This document shows, piece by piece, positions 1 to 11,042 of a DNA stretch of 64,000 bases. The position numbers were made by a program, and so were the translations under genes. How positions within the stretch are numbered: the first letter of the stretch is position 1; every line of letters begins with the position of its first letter. This DNA is from Methanocaldococcus lauensis (lineage in GTDB: Archaea; AGJL01; Methanococci; Methanococcales; Methanocaldococcaceae): NCBI RefSeq assembly GCF_902827225.1, contig NZ_LR792632.1, positions 1,259,030 through 1,323,029 on the forward strand, given 5' to 3'. The notes below the pieces were generated by a model, which was not told the DNA's origin, searched no databases, and worked only from the letters and a program-made list of their open reading frames with translations.

Positions 1-288
1 ATCCGATTTAACAACAATTGAAGAATGATACTTGATATCTTCTAAAGACTGTTTAGCACTTTCAATAACCTTTTTTGGCAGTTTATAACCAATGTCTTCA
101 ATATTTTCAATCCCTACTTCAAACTTGTTATCCGAAAATTCAAATATAATTTTATCCTCATATAGTATTATTTCTAACAAGTCCCATTTTATTACTGGTT
201 TTTCTAAGGTTTGGGGAGTAATTAATACTCCCTTACCTGAGAATCTTGCAATTTCCGATGATTTGCCTTCTATACCTTCTATATTCAT
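1..288 (-). CDS. CheF-like protein, N-terminal part (cut by window edge)
   Basis: An open frame reads leftward off the window from an ATG at 288, giving 96 residues starting [26 protein letters not shown] ribosome site lies at 298-294, 5 nt before the ATG; the nearby ATG at 293 runs into a stop at once. The pattern GKGVLITP followed by a tryptophan and a beta-rich stretch resembles the archaeal CheF family (formerly DUF439), which links Che proteins to the archaellum motor. That family call is from memory of the motif and is only moderate. No che genes are seen in the window. It is divergent from guaB. The rightward frame over the same bases has no family features and is taken as a shadow. 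Confidence 0.5.
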   Translation of the reverse strand, partial: MNIEGIEGKSSEIARFSGKGVLITPQTLEKPVIKWDLLEIILYEDKIIFEFSDNKFEVGIENIEDIGYKLPKKVIESAKQSLEDIKYHSSIVVKSD

Positions 289-491
289 ATCATTCACCAC
301 AATCATTATAAAAAGTTATTATAGTAATGTTAATGTTTGTTTAAATTAATATTTCAAATTATATTACTTATGATTATTGATGATTGATGAATTATCATTT
401 AACATTTTATATATTTACCTTATGTAATATTAATTAGTATTAATTTAGTAATAAGGAGTTAGGGCTCAATTGTTTATAAAATCACATAAAA

Positions 492-507
492 TAAAGTATA
501 TATAATC
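492..507 (+). promoter_or_regulatory. Probable guaB promoter (BRE/TATA)
   Basis: The stretch AAGTATATATAAT preceded by A/T-rich BRE-like bases lies about 50 nt before the guaB start codon. That places transcription start near 525-530 with a short leader containing the AAGGTGAG ribosome site at 537-544. Assigned by spacing and resemblance to the archaeal TATA box only. Confidence 0.5.
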
Positions 508-538
508 CCTCTCTAAATATAGTTAAAAAGGTTGATAA

Positions 539-2035
<1,497 letters not shown>

Positions 2036-2121
2036 ATCTTTAAATCTTTTAATTAATCTTTTTATATATAAAAACTTAATTTTTTTAATCTAAATCTAAA
2101 ATTATTTTCAAGGGGAGTCTT

Positions 2122-2409
2122 ATGAAGCCAACATTAATATTTTTAGGAATTATTTTAATGTTTATCGGATTCTTTATTATTACTTTGGGATTAATACTAC
2201 CAAGTTCTCAGATACAAGAAAATCAGAATCACGAAAAATATAATAATGAAAATGAAAAAAGTAATGTTGAATATTCTGGAATTATAATGATAGGTCCAAT
2301 ACCAATAGTATTTGGTAATTCTCCAGGGTTAATAATACTCTCTATATTAATAACAATATTAATGATTGTCTGGATATTTCTATTTACTTTGGGTATAAAA
2401 ATAAAATAA
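2122..2409 (+). CDS. Small two-helix membrane protein (TIGR00304/DUF131-like)
   Basis: A 95-residue protein with a hydrophobic segment at about 5-27, a polar Asn/Glu-rich stretch at 33-52 and a second hydrophobic segment at about 68-92. The middle motif GIIMIGPIPIVFGNSPG matches my memory of the archaeal TIGR00304 (DUF131) family, small membrane proteins of unknown function common in methanogens. An AAGGGGAG ribosome site precedes the ATG. It lies 86 bp after guaB on the same strand and may be cotranscribed, although the gap contains T-runs that could end transcription. It converges with birA. No function can be assigned. Confidence 0.75.
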   Translation: MKPTLIFLGIILMFIGFFIITLGLILPSSQIQENQNHEKYNNENEKSNVEYSGIIMIGPIPIVFGNSPGLIILSILITILMIVWIFLFTLGIKIK

Positions 2410-2420
2410 AACTAAAAATT

Positions 2421-3149
<729 letters not shown>

Positions 3150-3228
3150 TCAATTATTCTATAATTTTATTTTTTCAAAATCAAATTTATAAATCTAACT
3201 GTCTTAAAACCTTTAAAGTATTCATTTA

Positions 3229-4812
3229 TTATTCATTCCAAAATTCATTATAAAATAGATCAAAATCTTGATTGTATTTTTTACCTATTTTTAAGGCAAT
3301 TTCAGCCTTAGCTAATTCTCTCCCAAAATATGCGGCGTGATCTAACTTTTTTATTAAATTTAACCTTATTGCAGTTTCATAAATCTCCTTTGGTTTCTTC
3401 CCTCTAATTATTAATGTAGGTTCTCTTCTTTTGTTAAAATATATAGCTACAATCTCTTTATTTTTTCTATCAATTTCTATTTTAAAACTACCTTCGTCTA
3501 ATATTTGTTTTTTATCCTCCTCAGCTTTGATTATTGGAACATTGTATCTATTAAACGTAACTTCCTCATCAAATCTTTTATCTTTATAATTTATTAAATT
3601 AAATCCTAAGTCTTTAGGTAATGAATTTCTCTTTTTAGCTAAAAACATCATTTTTGAGGCTATCTTCAACTCTTTTATAGAGAATTTACATTTTGCACTG
3701 GCCTCAGGAGTAAATAATATATTAGCATTAATTTCAGAGGCTATTGCCGCTAATAATGCATTAACTCCATTACTATCAGCATCAAAAAGTTCAGTAACAT
3801 TTCCTACACCAAAAAATAAAGGTATTTTATTCCTTTTTTTAAATTCTCTACAGGCAATTACACTCTCTATAAAGTTACATCCAAAGTTATTTATTGGCTC
3901 TAAAATAGGATCTGCAACTATTTTTTCTATCCCCTCATAAACTAATTTTTTTATAATCTCTTCTAAGGATTTAATTTTTCCCTCAATAGTTTCTGGAACA
4001 TAGTTTATTTTATAGTTTGTTGGTAAAACAACTACTGCAGTATCAGAATCTTTTAAATAAGGTAGTAATTCATCTAAATTCCCTCCATCAACACTTAAAA
4101 TCATATCTACTCCCAAATTTATTGCCTCTATTAATTCAGTAGTGTTTAATGTATCTACACTAACTGGCTTATCAGTAATATCTCTAACAATTTTTAACAT
4201 ATCCTTAATTTTATCTTTATTATTTTCATTACTGACCATTCCTAAATCTATCATATCAGCCCCACTTTCTAAGTAATATATTACTTTTTCCTCTAATTCT
4301 TTTTCATTTAGCCATGGAGCATGGACTATTTCTCCCAAAACTCTCATTGGGAATTTATCACCAACTTTTAAAGAGCCAATCTTTATATCTCCCTCTCCCA
4401 GTTCTTGCTCTTCTGCTTTTTTTATCTCCTCCTCACATTTCTTTTTAATAATCTCTAAAAGTTGTAAATCAGCATAATCCTTTGTAGAAAGTTTTATTTT
4501 ATCTAAATTTTCTATAAGTAAAGGAAGATCTGAGGCATCTCTTGTAGATTTATAACATTTTATTCCAGTTTCCTCTTCAACTTTCTTTAAATCGTGCCTT
4601 ATCAATCCAGTAACTAAAACAAAATCGTAAATATCTTTTAATTTTTTGCCTAATTTATCTTCTAATTTTTTGATTTCTTTAATTATTAAATTAGGAGTTA
4701 AAAAAGCGGCTACTGATATATTGGCGATATGAACATCAACAAAGTCATATTTTTTTACAGCATTTTTAACTTTTTTTTCTGCCAACTTTCCAGTTATTAT
4801 TAAGATTTTCAT
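3229..4812 (-). CDS. Dihydropteroate synthase-related protein (archaeal long form)
   Basis: A 527-residue protein of the methanogen dihydropteroate synthase-related family (TIGR00284-like as I recall). The N-terminal 150 residues are specific to the family. The middle (about 165-400) is a TIM barrel with pterin-binding-like segments such as GADMIDLGM and VSVDTLNT. The C-terminal 100 residues include a DUF4346-like stretch ending near RELAKAEIALKIGKKYNQDF. A role in pterin or methanopterin metabolism is inferred; it may not be a true dihydropteroate synthase. I chose the ATG at 4812 (MKILIITG) because GGGGATAT sits just upstream. A start six codons earlier would put the ribosome site inside the gene. 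It is divergent from the PAC2 gene. Confidence 0.85.
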   Translation of the reverse strand: MKILIITGKLAEKKVKNAVKKYDFVDVHIANISVAAFLTPNLIIKEIKKLEDKLGKKLKDIYDFVLVTGLIRHDLKKVEEETGIKCYKSTRDASDLPLLIENLDKIKLSTKDYADLQLLEIIKKKCEEEIKKAEEQELGEGDIKIGSLKVGDKFPMRVLGEIVHAPWLNEKELEEKVIYYLESGADMIDLGMVSNENNKDKIKDMLKIVRDITDKPVSVDTLNTTELIEAINLGVDMILSVDGGNLDELLPYLKDSDTAVVVLPTNYKINYVPETIEGKIKSLEEIIKKLVYEGIEKIVADPILEPINNFGCNFIESVIACREFKKRNKIPLFFGVGNVTELFDADSNGVNALLAAIASEINANILFTPEASAKCKFSIKELKIASKMMFLAKKRNSLPKDLGFNLINYKDKRFDEEVTFNRYNVPIIKAEEDKKQILDEGSFKIEIDRKNKEIVAIYFNKRREPTLIIRGKKPKEIYETAIRLNLIKKLDHAAYFGRELAKAEIALKIGKKYNQDFDLFYNEFWNE

Positions 4813-4921
4813 AATATCCCCATTAAACAACTAAATTATTTATAAATATTAAATTACAAAGCTATAAATAAAGATTTGACTAACATAATATAAATAAAAA
4901 TTTGTTGTTTTGGGTGGAAGT

Positions 4922-5623
4922 ATGAAGTTTATTAAAAAGAATGATATTGATTTTGATGAACCAATAATAATAGAGGCATTTCCTGGAACTGGATTAGTTG
5001 GAAGTATCGCCGCCTACCAAATAATAAAAGAATTGAAATTAAAATACTTTGGATACTTTGAAATAGAGGGAATTCCTCCAATAACTACAATTGAAAATGG
5101 GACTCCCTATCCACCAGTAAGGGCTTATGCAAATAAAAATTTAGTTATACTCTTTTCAGATGTAATTATACCACCAAACAGTATTAATAGATTAGCTGAA
5201 TTAATAGTAAAAACTTTTTCAGATAATAAGCCAAAGTTATTCGTTTCACTTGGTGGATTAATTGCTGGGAAATCAGAAAAAGTTTTTGGAATAGCCAACA
5301 AAGAGAAATTATTGGAAAATTTAAAAAATTATGTTGAAATATTTAATTTTGGAGTTTTAGGAGGAATTAGTGGAAATTTATTAATAAAATGTGACGATAA
5401 CGGATTTGACGCTATTGCACTCTTGGCAGAAACTGTAGGAGTTCGACCAGATCCAAGAGGAGGAGCCAATTTATTAGAAGTATTAAATAAAATGTTTAAT
5501 TTAAATGTTAATGTTGAAAGTTTAATCAAAGAGGCAGAAAATATAGAAAACAAACTCAAAGAATTGGCTGAACAACATTTAAAGATGATGTCTAAGAAAA
5601 AGGAATATCCAATGTATATTTAG
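4922..5623 (+). CDS. PAC2-family protein (proteasome assembly chaperone-like)
   Basis: A 233-residue protein of the PAC2 family (COG1938). The hallmark N-terminal segment EAFPGTGLVGSIAAYQII is clear, as are PPVRAY, a Ser-Leu-Gly-Gly loop (FVSLGGLIAGK), GVLGGISG and LAETVGVRPDPR. Eukaryotic relatives chaperone 20S proteasome assembly; archaeal members are assumed to bind proteasome subunits, but their role is not established. The ATG at 4922 is preferred over a TTG at 4910 because GGTGGAAG lies between them. The last 30 residues are charged and helical. Its stop codon abuts a palindromic repeat mosaic. Confidence 0.88.
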   Translation: MKFIKKNDIDFDEPIIIEAFPGTGLVGSIAAYQIIKELKLKYFGYFEIEGIPPITTIENGTPYPPVRAYANKNLVILFSDVIIPPNSINRLAELIVKTFSDNKPKLFVSLGGLIAGKSEKVFGIANKEKLLENLKNYVEIFNFGVLGGISGNLLIKCDDNGFDAIALLAETVGVRPDPRGGANLLEVLNKMFNLNVNVESLIKEAENIENKLKELAEQHLKMMSKKKEYPMYI

Positions 5624-5854
5624 CCCCATAGAGGGGGCGTAGCCCCCTCTATTGGGATACTCCCCCATTAGTTTGTATTTTTATTTCCATAGGGCTCTGC
5701 CCTATTGTTATACGCCGCATAGAGGGAAACCCTCTATTGCTATACTCCCTAACACCTCTGCCTTTGGCAGAGGTGTAAATTTAGGTATCCCAATAGGACG
5801 AAGTCCTATGGTTCGGATACCCGGGATGCATTATCTCGCTTCGCTCGATAATGC
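5624..5854. repeat. Palindromic repeat mosaic A (about six hairpins)
   Basis: The bases directly after the PAC2 stop form consecutive hairpins: AGAGGGGGC/GCCCCCTCT, ATAGGGC/GCCCTAT, AGAGGG/CCCTCT, CACCTCTGCC/GGCAGAGGTG, ATAGGAC/GTCCTAT and GCATTATC/GATAATGC. Most are separated by short linkers of the form TTGGGATAC or GGTATCC. The unit at 5784-5821 is a 38-nt nested palindrome beginning GGTATCCC and ending GGATACC. An 89-codon frame can be read through it but has no protein character. Related elements occur at 11747, 14287 and 19173. GC content is far above the neighbours. Confidence 0.85.
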
Positions 5855-5917
5855 CTCTCAAATTAAATATCTAAGGAAGATAGAAATAATATTTCTATTG
5901 GCTTATTTGGTGAAATT

Positions 5918-6262
5918 ATGAGAGTATATGGAATATTTGGAATTAAAGAGAGTGCTATAAATGAGTTAATAGAAAATCACATAAAAACATTCACTATAAT
6001 AAATGCCTATAACTTAGAAACTTTAAAAAATCTAAAAGAAGGAGATTTTATTTTTATAACATCGACTTTAAAACAGGATTTAAGAAATGGTAGCGAAGGA
6101 GTATTATGTAAGGTTTTAGAAGTTTCAATAATTCCTCAAATTATTACTGGATTTGAAGAGAAGGAAGTAATTGCTGGGAGATTAAAGGTAGAAATGCTGG
6201 GCTTTGCAAAATGTTCTATAACCAATTCTGAATACATTGAAATAAGATTTAGAACATTTTAA
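5918..6262 (+). CDS. DUF473-like hypothetical protein
   Basis: A 114-residue protein that looks like the archaeal DUF473 family: a first half that reads as strand-helix (MRVYGIFGI, then an Asn-rich loop), LKEGDFIFITS, a central GSEGVLCKVLEV and a C-terminal EVIAGRLKVEMLGFAKC. Function of the family is unknown; some members are predicted to fold as small beta-barrels. The ATG at 5918 follows GGTGAAATT. It sits between palindromic mosaic A and the TnpB element, so its old neighbour relation to the PAC2 and helicase genes appears interrupted by two insertions. Confidence 0.65.
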   Translation: MRVYGIFGIKESAINELIENHIKTFTIINAYNLETLKNLKEGDFIFITSTLKQDLRNGSEGVLCKVLEVSIIPQIITGFEEKEVIAGRLKVEMLGFAKCSITNSEYIEIRFRTF

Positions 6263-6458
6263 ATTTTTAGAAATTAGGATTTCATTTTCATTTTATAGCT
6301 ATTTTCTATTGATTTAGCCGTTTAAAACTGTTTAAAAATATATAGACATTGATAGGTAAAGATACTCTTATATCGACAGTTAAAAAAGAAATCTTTTTAT
6401 ACTTTCAAAATAATTCATTATACAAAATACAAAAAGAGATAAAAATTTCGGTGATAAA

Positions 6459-7763
6459 ATGAGGAATAAAATCCCCAACCAAATCGTTCTGGCATATAAG
6501 ATAAATCACAATTATGATTTAAATAATTTTCTAATCGATTTTTTAAATCTATCTCAAAAGGCAGTTGATATTATCTGGAACAATATCCATTGGAAAGAAA
6601 AAGTAGTTAAACATCGGTATAAAATCGGAAATAATTATAAATACTACTCTACCGTTCGGTTAATCCCAGAAATTCCCAAAGATAAAGATTTTAAGAGGGA
6701 GTTAAGGAGAAGATTATTAAACGGTTGGAATTATGCTTCCCATTATATCGATGCGGCTATTAAAGTCGCTTATTCAACAATAGATAGTTGGAAATCGAAT
6801 TATTTAAAGGGATTAAGAAAAAGAATTAAACCAATATTTAAAAGACCCTTCATTAGAGTTAAAACTACTTTAATAAAATACGATAAAAACAAAGGAGAGA
6901 TAAGAATAACGATAAAACCGAGAAAGGAATATTTAATTTTAAACATTAAAGATGAATGGTTTTTCGATAAGGTTAAAGATTGGGAGATTGGAGAAATTAT
7001 TTTGAAGGAGAACTCTGCCTATATAGCTTTCAAACAATCTTTAAACCATTCGAATAGAGAAATAATTGTCGGAGTTGATAGCAATCTAAAATCTCTCGAT
7101 ATATATCATCCAATTGAAGGATGGATTAGAGTTGATTTATCCGAACTCCATAGAATTAAAGAGGTTTATGATTCAATTCTCGATAGATTAAAATCTATTT
7201 ATAAAAAATCTCCTAAACGAATAGGGAAGCTATTGGAAAAATACCTAAATAGAAGAAAAAATCGAGTTAAAGATTTTATTAATAAATTAACTACTCAATT
7301 GTCTCGTTTATTCCATAGTGCTATTTTTATCTTCGAAGACCTAAATAAGTTCAATATGTACGATAAAAATTCGAAATTTCATAGAGAATTAGATAGAACG
7401 AGTTGGAAGAGTATTGCTAAACAGTTAGAATATAAAAGTTTAGTTCTCTATGTAAATCCACACTACACATCAAAAACCTGTCCCGTATGCGGGAGTAAAA
7501 TGGAGTCCCAAGAGGGGCAGGTCGTTTATTGTCCGAATTGTAAAAAATCATTTAATAGACAGTTAGTAGGCTCTTTTAACATCTTTAAAAGAGGGATTAA
7601 ATTAATTAAAAAATTGAAAGGCGGAGTTGGGGTTCCCGTGTCTGGGGCGGAGGTTGATGATATGCTCCCCTATGAACCCAGAGGGGAGGTGAAACTCATG
7701 ACGCCCAATCCCGATGTAGTCTATACCGTCAATCTCAACGGTAAATATTTAAAATGTCTATAA
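6459..7763 (+). CDS. tnpB: TnpB-family RNA-guided nuclease homologue, possibly catalytically dead
   Basis: A 434-residue TnpB (OrfB) protein. The N-terminal 200 residues are the basic, helical wedge/REC-type part. RuvC motif I is GVDSN with Asp207, motif II is FEDLNKFN with Glu293, and the zinc finger CPVCGS...YCPNC is at about 347-363. After it comes FNRQLVGSFNIF, where intact TnpB has a DRDxxGAxNI-type motif; Gln368 is found where the third catalytic Asp is expected, and Asn366 replaces the preceding Asp. The ATG follows CGGTGATAAA. Active relatives cut DNA next to a short motif using a guide made from the element's right end; this one may bind without cutting. The last 45 codons are G/C-rich because they double as right-end RNA structure. 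Confidence 0.85.
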   Translation: MRNKIPNQIVLAYKINHNYDLNNFLIDFLNLSQKAVDIIWNNIHWKEKVVKHRYKIGNNYKYYSTVRLIPEIPKDKDFKRELRRRLLNGWNYASHYIDAAIKVAYSTIDSWKSNYLKGLRKRIKPIFKRPFIRVKTTLIKYDKNKGEIRITIKPRKEYLILNIKDEWFFDKVKDWEIGEIILKENSAYIAFKQSLNHSNREIIVGVDSNLKSLDIYHPIEGWIRVDLSELHRIKEVYDSILDRLKSIYKKSPKRIGKLLEKYLNRRKNRVKDFINKLTTQLSRLFHSAIFIFEDLNKFNMYDKNSKFHRELDRTSWKSIAKQLEYKSLVLYVNPHYTSKTCPVCGSKMESQEGQVVYCPNCKKSFNRQLVGSFNIFKRGIKLIKKLKGGVGVPVSGAEVDDMLPYEPRGEVKLMTPNPDVVYTVNLNGKYLKCL

Positions 7764-7787
7764 TTGTCTATCTTTCTCTACATCGGG
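7621..7787 (+). ncRNA. Candidate omega RNA (right-end guide scaffold) overlapping tnpB
   Basis: The last 140 bases of tnpB and 24 bases beyond it are GC-rich in an AT-rich setting and contain hairpin-forming pieces (GCTCCCCTATGAA against AGAGGGGAG; CCCGATGTAG against CTACATCGGG). In studied TnpB elements this position yields the guide RNA scaffold, with the guide taken from bases just beyond the right end. Here those bases would be the 3' end of the helicase gene. Inferred by position and composition; transcript ends cannot be read from sequence. Confidence 0.45.
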
Positions 7788-9711
7788 AAGACCCCCACTT
7801 AATCATTTCATTATAAACTTCATCAGTTTTTAACAAATTCTCATTACCTATTAAAATCAATTTCCTCTTAGCTCTTGTTATAGCCACATTTAACCTTCTC
7901 AAATCTTTTAAAAATCCAAAATTTTTTGTTCTTACAAATGATATAACAATTGCCTCATTCTCCCTACCTTGAAATCCATCTACCGTATTAACTTCTACAT
8001 CTAAATTATTCTCTTCGAACAACTTTCTCAAAAATCTAACTTGGGCATCGTAGGGAGTAATCACACTTGTAGGAATTTTATACTTCAAAAGTTTTTTAAC
8101 AACTTCTAAAACCTTCTCTGCCTCTTCTATATTGTAGTAAGAAGGAGATTCCTTATCTCTCCTTTCTAAACCATCAACATTTATAAACTGAACTGGAATT
8201 TCATTTATAATATCTCTATCTTCCTCATCAACTTCTTCCTCTTTGACTAAATCCAATAATGTAATGTTTTTAACGCTCTCATCTGCCTTTAATTTATTGT
8301 CATAAAACATTCTATTTGGAAACTCCATAATTTTCTCATTCATCCTATATTGAATTTCCAATATAGATGAAAATTCAGGATATTTTTTTATTAATCTTTC
8401 AAATAAAGTCTTTTTTAATTCATCATTCTCACTTAAAACTGTTGGTGGCAACTGTTTATGATCTCCAGCCATAATTAATTTTTTTCCTTTAACTATTGGT
8501 ATTAAACAGGAAGGCTCCATCGCTTGGCTTCCTTCATCAATAACTACAACATCAAACTCCCATCCTTTTAATATTTCTGAGCCAGCCATTGAGTTTGTTG
8601 CAACAATAACATCTGCCTCACTTAAAATTTCATTTACAATTTTTTCAGTAATATCTTCTAAATTATTGATTATTTTTTTAATTTTTTTATTTCTTATAAT
8701 CCACTCTGCCATACTGATAATTTTTTCTTTAGGAATTCCTCTATAATCTTTTCTTCTCTTAGCTACTTTTAATATCTGTTCATCACTCATTCCCCTTCTC
8801 CATCTTGGAGATGGTTTTAAAAATTTATCTCTATCTTCTTTAATTTCTTTGATTTTTTTTCTTAAAGATAAAATTTCTTGATATTTTTCGTGATTTTCAA
8901 TTAAGTAAGGTAATGAATGTTGAATTAAATCTTTTGAAATTCTTGTAGGATGTCCTATTCTAACAACCTTTAAGTCAGGATATTTTTTAACTAAATATTC
9001 CAAAATGTTATCTGCCGCAATGTTTGAGTCAGCAGTAGCTAAAACCTTATGTTTATTAAATCTAACCTCCTGAACAATAACCTCAGTTAAAGTTCTCGTT
9101 TTTCCAGTTCCCGGAGGGCCATGTATTAAATATAAATCTTTACTTAAAACTGCTTTTTTAACAGCCAACTTTTGAGATTCATTTAAACTTTTATCATAAA
9201 ATTCTAATTCAATATCTTCTCTCAAAGGTTTTTCTGGATGTTCTATACCTAAAATTATATATGCTAATTTATCTCTCTTTTTTGCAAATTCTCTCAAAGC
9301 CTCTTTCATTCTCTTAAATGTAATGTCATTGACATATAAGTCAATTCTAACTCTTTCTTTATAAACCCACTTTGGAACATCTACATCAAAGGCAACATCT
9401 ATAAAGTTTTTTCCTACATAAATGACATTAGCGTATAAATCACTCTCCAAAGGGTTATCTTTACTTATTAAGACAACATCTCCCGGAGATATTTCTGTTT
9501 TAAAGCTTTTTTTTCTACCAAACCTTACAATTGTGCAACCTAAACTTTCTCCTAAGAATTTTCCTTTTAAATTTAAAATAGCCCTTCCTACATTTTCTCT
9601 CTTTTTTCCTAACCTAATTATCTCATTTTTATGAAAATCCATTTCACACTTCCTTTCAATTTCAATTAACTTCATAAACTTCTTTACATACAAATCTATT
9701 AAATTCATCAT
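7768..9711 (-). CDS. UPF1/IGHMBP2-like superfamily 1 helicase
   Basis: A 647-residue DNA/RNA helicase of the archaeal TIGR00376 type. N-terminal beta domain (about 25-120), then helicase motifs in order: Walker A GPPGTGKT (198-205), motif II VVIDEGSQ, motif III AGDHKQLPPT, motif IV QYRMNEKI, motif V TVDGFQGRE and motif VI RRLNVAITRAKR. It should unwind nucleic acid 5' to 3' using ATP; cellular role unproven. GGTGAT is followed directly by ATGATG, so the start may be the second ATG at 9708. The final residues (about RCRER) are encoded inside the right end of the TnpB element, so the natural C-terminus was probably replaced or shortened by that insertion. tnpB and this gene converge with 4 bp between stops. 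Confidence 0.9.
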   Translation of the reverse strand: MMNLIDLYVKKFMKLIEIERKCEMDFHKNEIIRLGKKRENVGRAILNLKGKFLGESLGCTIVRFGRKKSFKTEISPGDVVLISKDNPLESDLYANVIYVGKNFIDVAFDVDVPKWVYKERVRIDLYVNDITFKRMKEALREFAKKRDKLAYIILGIEHPEKPLREDIELEFYDKSLNESQKLAVKKAVLSKDLYLIHGPPGTGKTRTLTEVIVQEVRFNKHKVLATADSNIAADNILEYLVKKYPDLKVVRIGHPTRISKDLIQHSLPYLIENHEKYQEILSLRKKIKEIKEDRDKFLKPSPRWRRGMSDEQILKVAKRRKDYRGIPKEKIISMAEWIIRNKKIKKIINNLEDITEKIVNEILSEADVIVATNSMAGSEILKGWEFDVVVIDEGSQAMEPSCLIPIVKGKKLIMAGDHKQLPPTVLSENDELKKTLFERLIKKYPEFSSILEIQYRMNEKIMEFPNRMFYDNKLKADESVKNITLLDLVKEEEVDEEDRDIINEIPVQFINVDGLERRDKESPSYYNIEEAEKVLEVVKKLLKYKIPTSVITPYDAQVRFLRKLFEENNLDVEVNTVDGFQGRENEAIVISFVRTKNFGFLKDLRRLNVAITRAKRKLILIGNENLLKTDEVYNEMIKWGSSRCRER

Positions 9712-9740
9712 ATCACCATTAAAAATTATTCAAAATTGAT

Positions 9741-11042
9741 TTAAACTAACTCACCTACAATTATATTGTCTTTATTTCTCAAAATTCTCACTTTAACATT
9801 CCTCCCAATCAGACTTTGTTCATTTTTTACATTAATTATTTGAATTACTCTATCTTTAGATACTCCCAAAACTTCTCCTTTAATTCTTCCGTCTAAAACT
9901 ACATTAGCTTTAATAACTTCTCCTACTTTAAAAGGATATGGCAGTCTTTTCCTTCTGTGAGTTCCAAAATCTTTTGGAGTTAATATTAATTTTACATTAA
10001 TCCCCTTTTTTGCATATTCTAACTCATACTTTCTTAACAAATTATAAAACTTCTCAAAATCCCAAACTTTCATTTTTTTTGGTCTTCTACCAAATTGATA
10101 AACTCTACATAACTGGCAACCTAAAATAGGGTCTTTTTTTCCAGTTATTGGATTTATAATATTTTGAGGAATTTTTTTGTCTAATTCAACAGCATAGTCA
10201 ATAACTCTTTTAAATTCTTCATCGTTTATGTTTGGCAACAAAAGAGGAGCAATTAATAAATGAATTTTAGAATTTTTTATATACTCTGCAATGTCTAAAA
10301 TTTTTTCTATTTTATAATCTCTCCTACCAGAGAGCATTTTTGCCATATTTTCATCTAAAGCATTTATAGACAAGTTTATTCTATGCAATCCTGCCTCTTC
10401 TAATTCATCTATTAATTTATAAGTTAATGTAGTTCCATTACTTTGCATTGAAACTATTCCATTACCTTTTTTGTTAATCTCAGATAACTCCTGAACTAAA
10501 TCGACTAAGGGATAATATAAAGAAGGTTCTCCCTGCCCATCTAAATGAGCCTCAATAAATTTATTTTCTTTAAATTCAACTATTTTTTTATAATTTTCAA
10601 TTAAATACTCTAAATTTACATAATAATCATTTTTTCTGGTTTTTGAAAACTCTCCTTCATCAACAGAACAAAATATGCAGTTTAAATTACAACCACAATG
10701 TCCTCTAACCTGTATTATATTTCTTCCTCTCTCAATCAATCCAAAGGCAGTATGCCCAATCAAAGGGATTGGCTCATTTATATATATAGTTCTCCTTTTT
10801 GTTATCTTACTCTTCAAATTATTGGCAATACTGTAAGAGATTAAGTTTAAAATTCCAACTTTTATATTCTCTGCTCTTTTTGGATGGGCGTTAATTTTTA
10901 TTATTGAATTTTCAATTTCAACCTCATTGTAGGGAATATCAACTTTAACTTCATAAATTTTATTGATTTCTAAAATTAAAGTATTTCCAATGTTTTTAAC
11001 ATCAGTAATCATCCTATATTTTGATAGATCTAAAATTACCAT
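9741..11042 (-). CDS. Radical SAM protein with C-terminal TRAM domain
   Basis: A 433-residue radical SAM enzyme. The 4Fe-4S motif CxxxCxxC appears as CNLNCIFC near residue 123, preceded by RGHCG. A SAM-site region follows with EAHLDGQGEPSLY and MQSNGTTL. A further Cys pair (GCQLC) lies near 295. The last 65 residues read as a TRAM RNA-binding domain (FKVGEVIKANVVLDGRIKG to VGELV), which suggests RNA, perhaps tRNA or rRNA, as substrate; the reaction is unknown. Start ATG at 11042 is preferred over an upstream TTG because GTGAGAT sits 2 nt before it. It lies 29 bp upstream of the helicase gene and is probably in one transcript with it. Confidence 0.87.
   Translation of the reverse strand: MVILDLSKYRMITDVKNIGNTLILEINKIYEVKVDIPYNEVEIENSIIKINAHPKRAENIKVGILNLISYSIANNLKSKITKRRTIYINEPIPLIGHTAFGLIERGRNIIQVRGHCGCNLNCIFCSVDEGEFSKTRKNDYYVNLEYLIENYKKIVEFKENKFIEAHLDGQGEPSLYYPLVDLVQELSEINKKGNGIVSMQSNGTTLTYKLIDELEEAGLHRINLSINALDENMAKMLSGRRDYKIEKILDIAEYIKNSKIHLLIAPLLLPNINDEEFKRVIDYAVELDKKIPQNIINPITGKKDPILGCQLCRVYQFGRRPKKMKVWDFEKFYNLLRKYELEYAKKGINVKLILTPKDFGTHRRKRLPYPFKVGEVIKANVVLDGRIKGEVLGVSKDRVIQIINVKNEQSLIGRNVKVRILRNKDNIIVGELV

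Larger units (their letters stand above)
6342..7787 (+). mobile_element. IS200/IS605-type element with tnpB only (no tnpA)
   Basis: The tnpB gene is flanked by a left segment with ATAGACATTGATAG (6342-6355) and a right segment CTATAATTGTCTAT (7758-7771), which are inverted matches at 12 of 14 positions. The right end also has a perfect 10-bp inverted repeat, CCCGATGTAG at 7710-7719 and CTACATCGGG at 7778-7787, typical of the structured right end of these elements. No tnpA (HUH transposase) is present, so movement would need help in trans. The exact ends are uncertain; the bounds given are the outermost visible signals. The element lies directly against the 3' end of the helicase gene. Confidence 0.6.

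Noticed and set aside
92-349. 85-codon plus-strand frame at the window start
   Set aside because: The opposite strand holds a frame with ribosome site and CheF-like pattern running off the edge; the plus frame is Ser/Ile-rich shadow.
5652-5921. 89-codon frame through palindromic mosaic A
   Set aside because: It is made of the hairpin repeats and linkers, changes character from unit to unit, and has no family features.
6342-7771. Treating the 12/14 inverted match as true terminal repeats of a classical DDE insertion sequence
   Set aside because: The element carries only tnpB, which belongs to IS605-type units without terminal inverted repeats; the match may be chance and is kept only as an approximate boundary.
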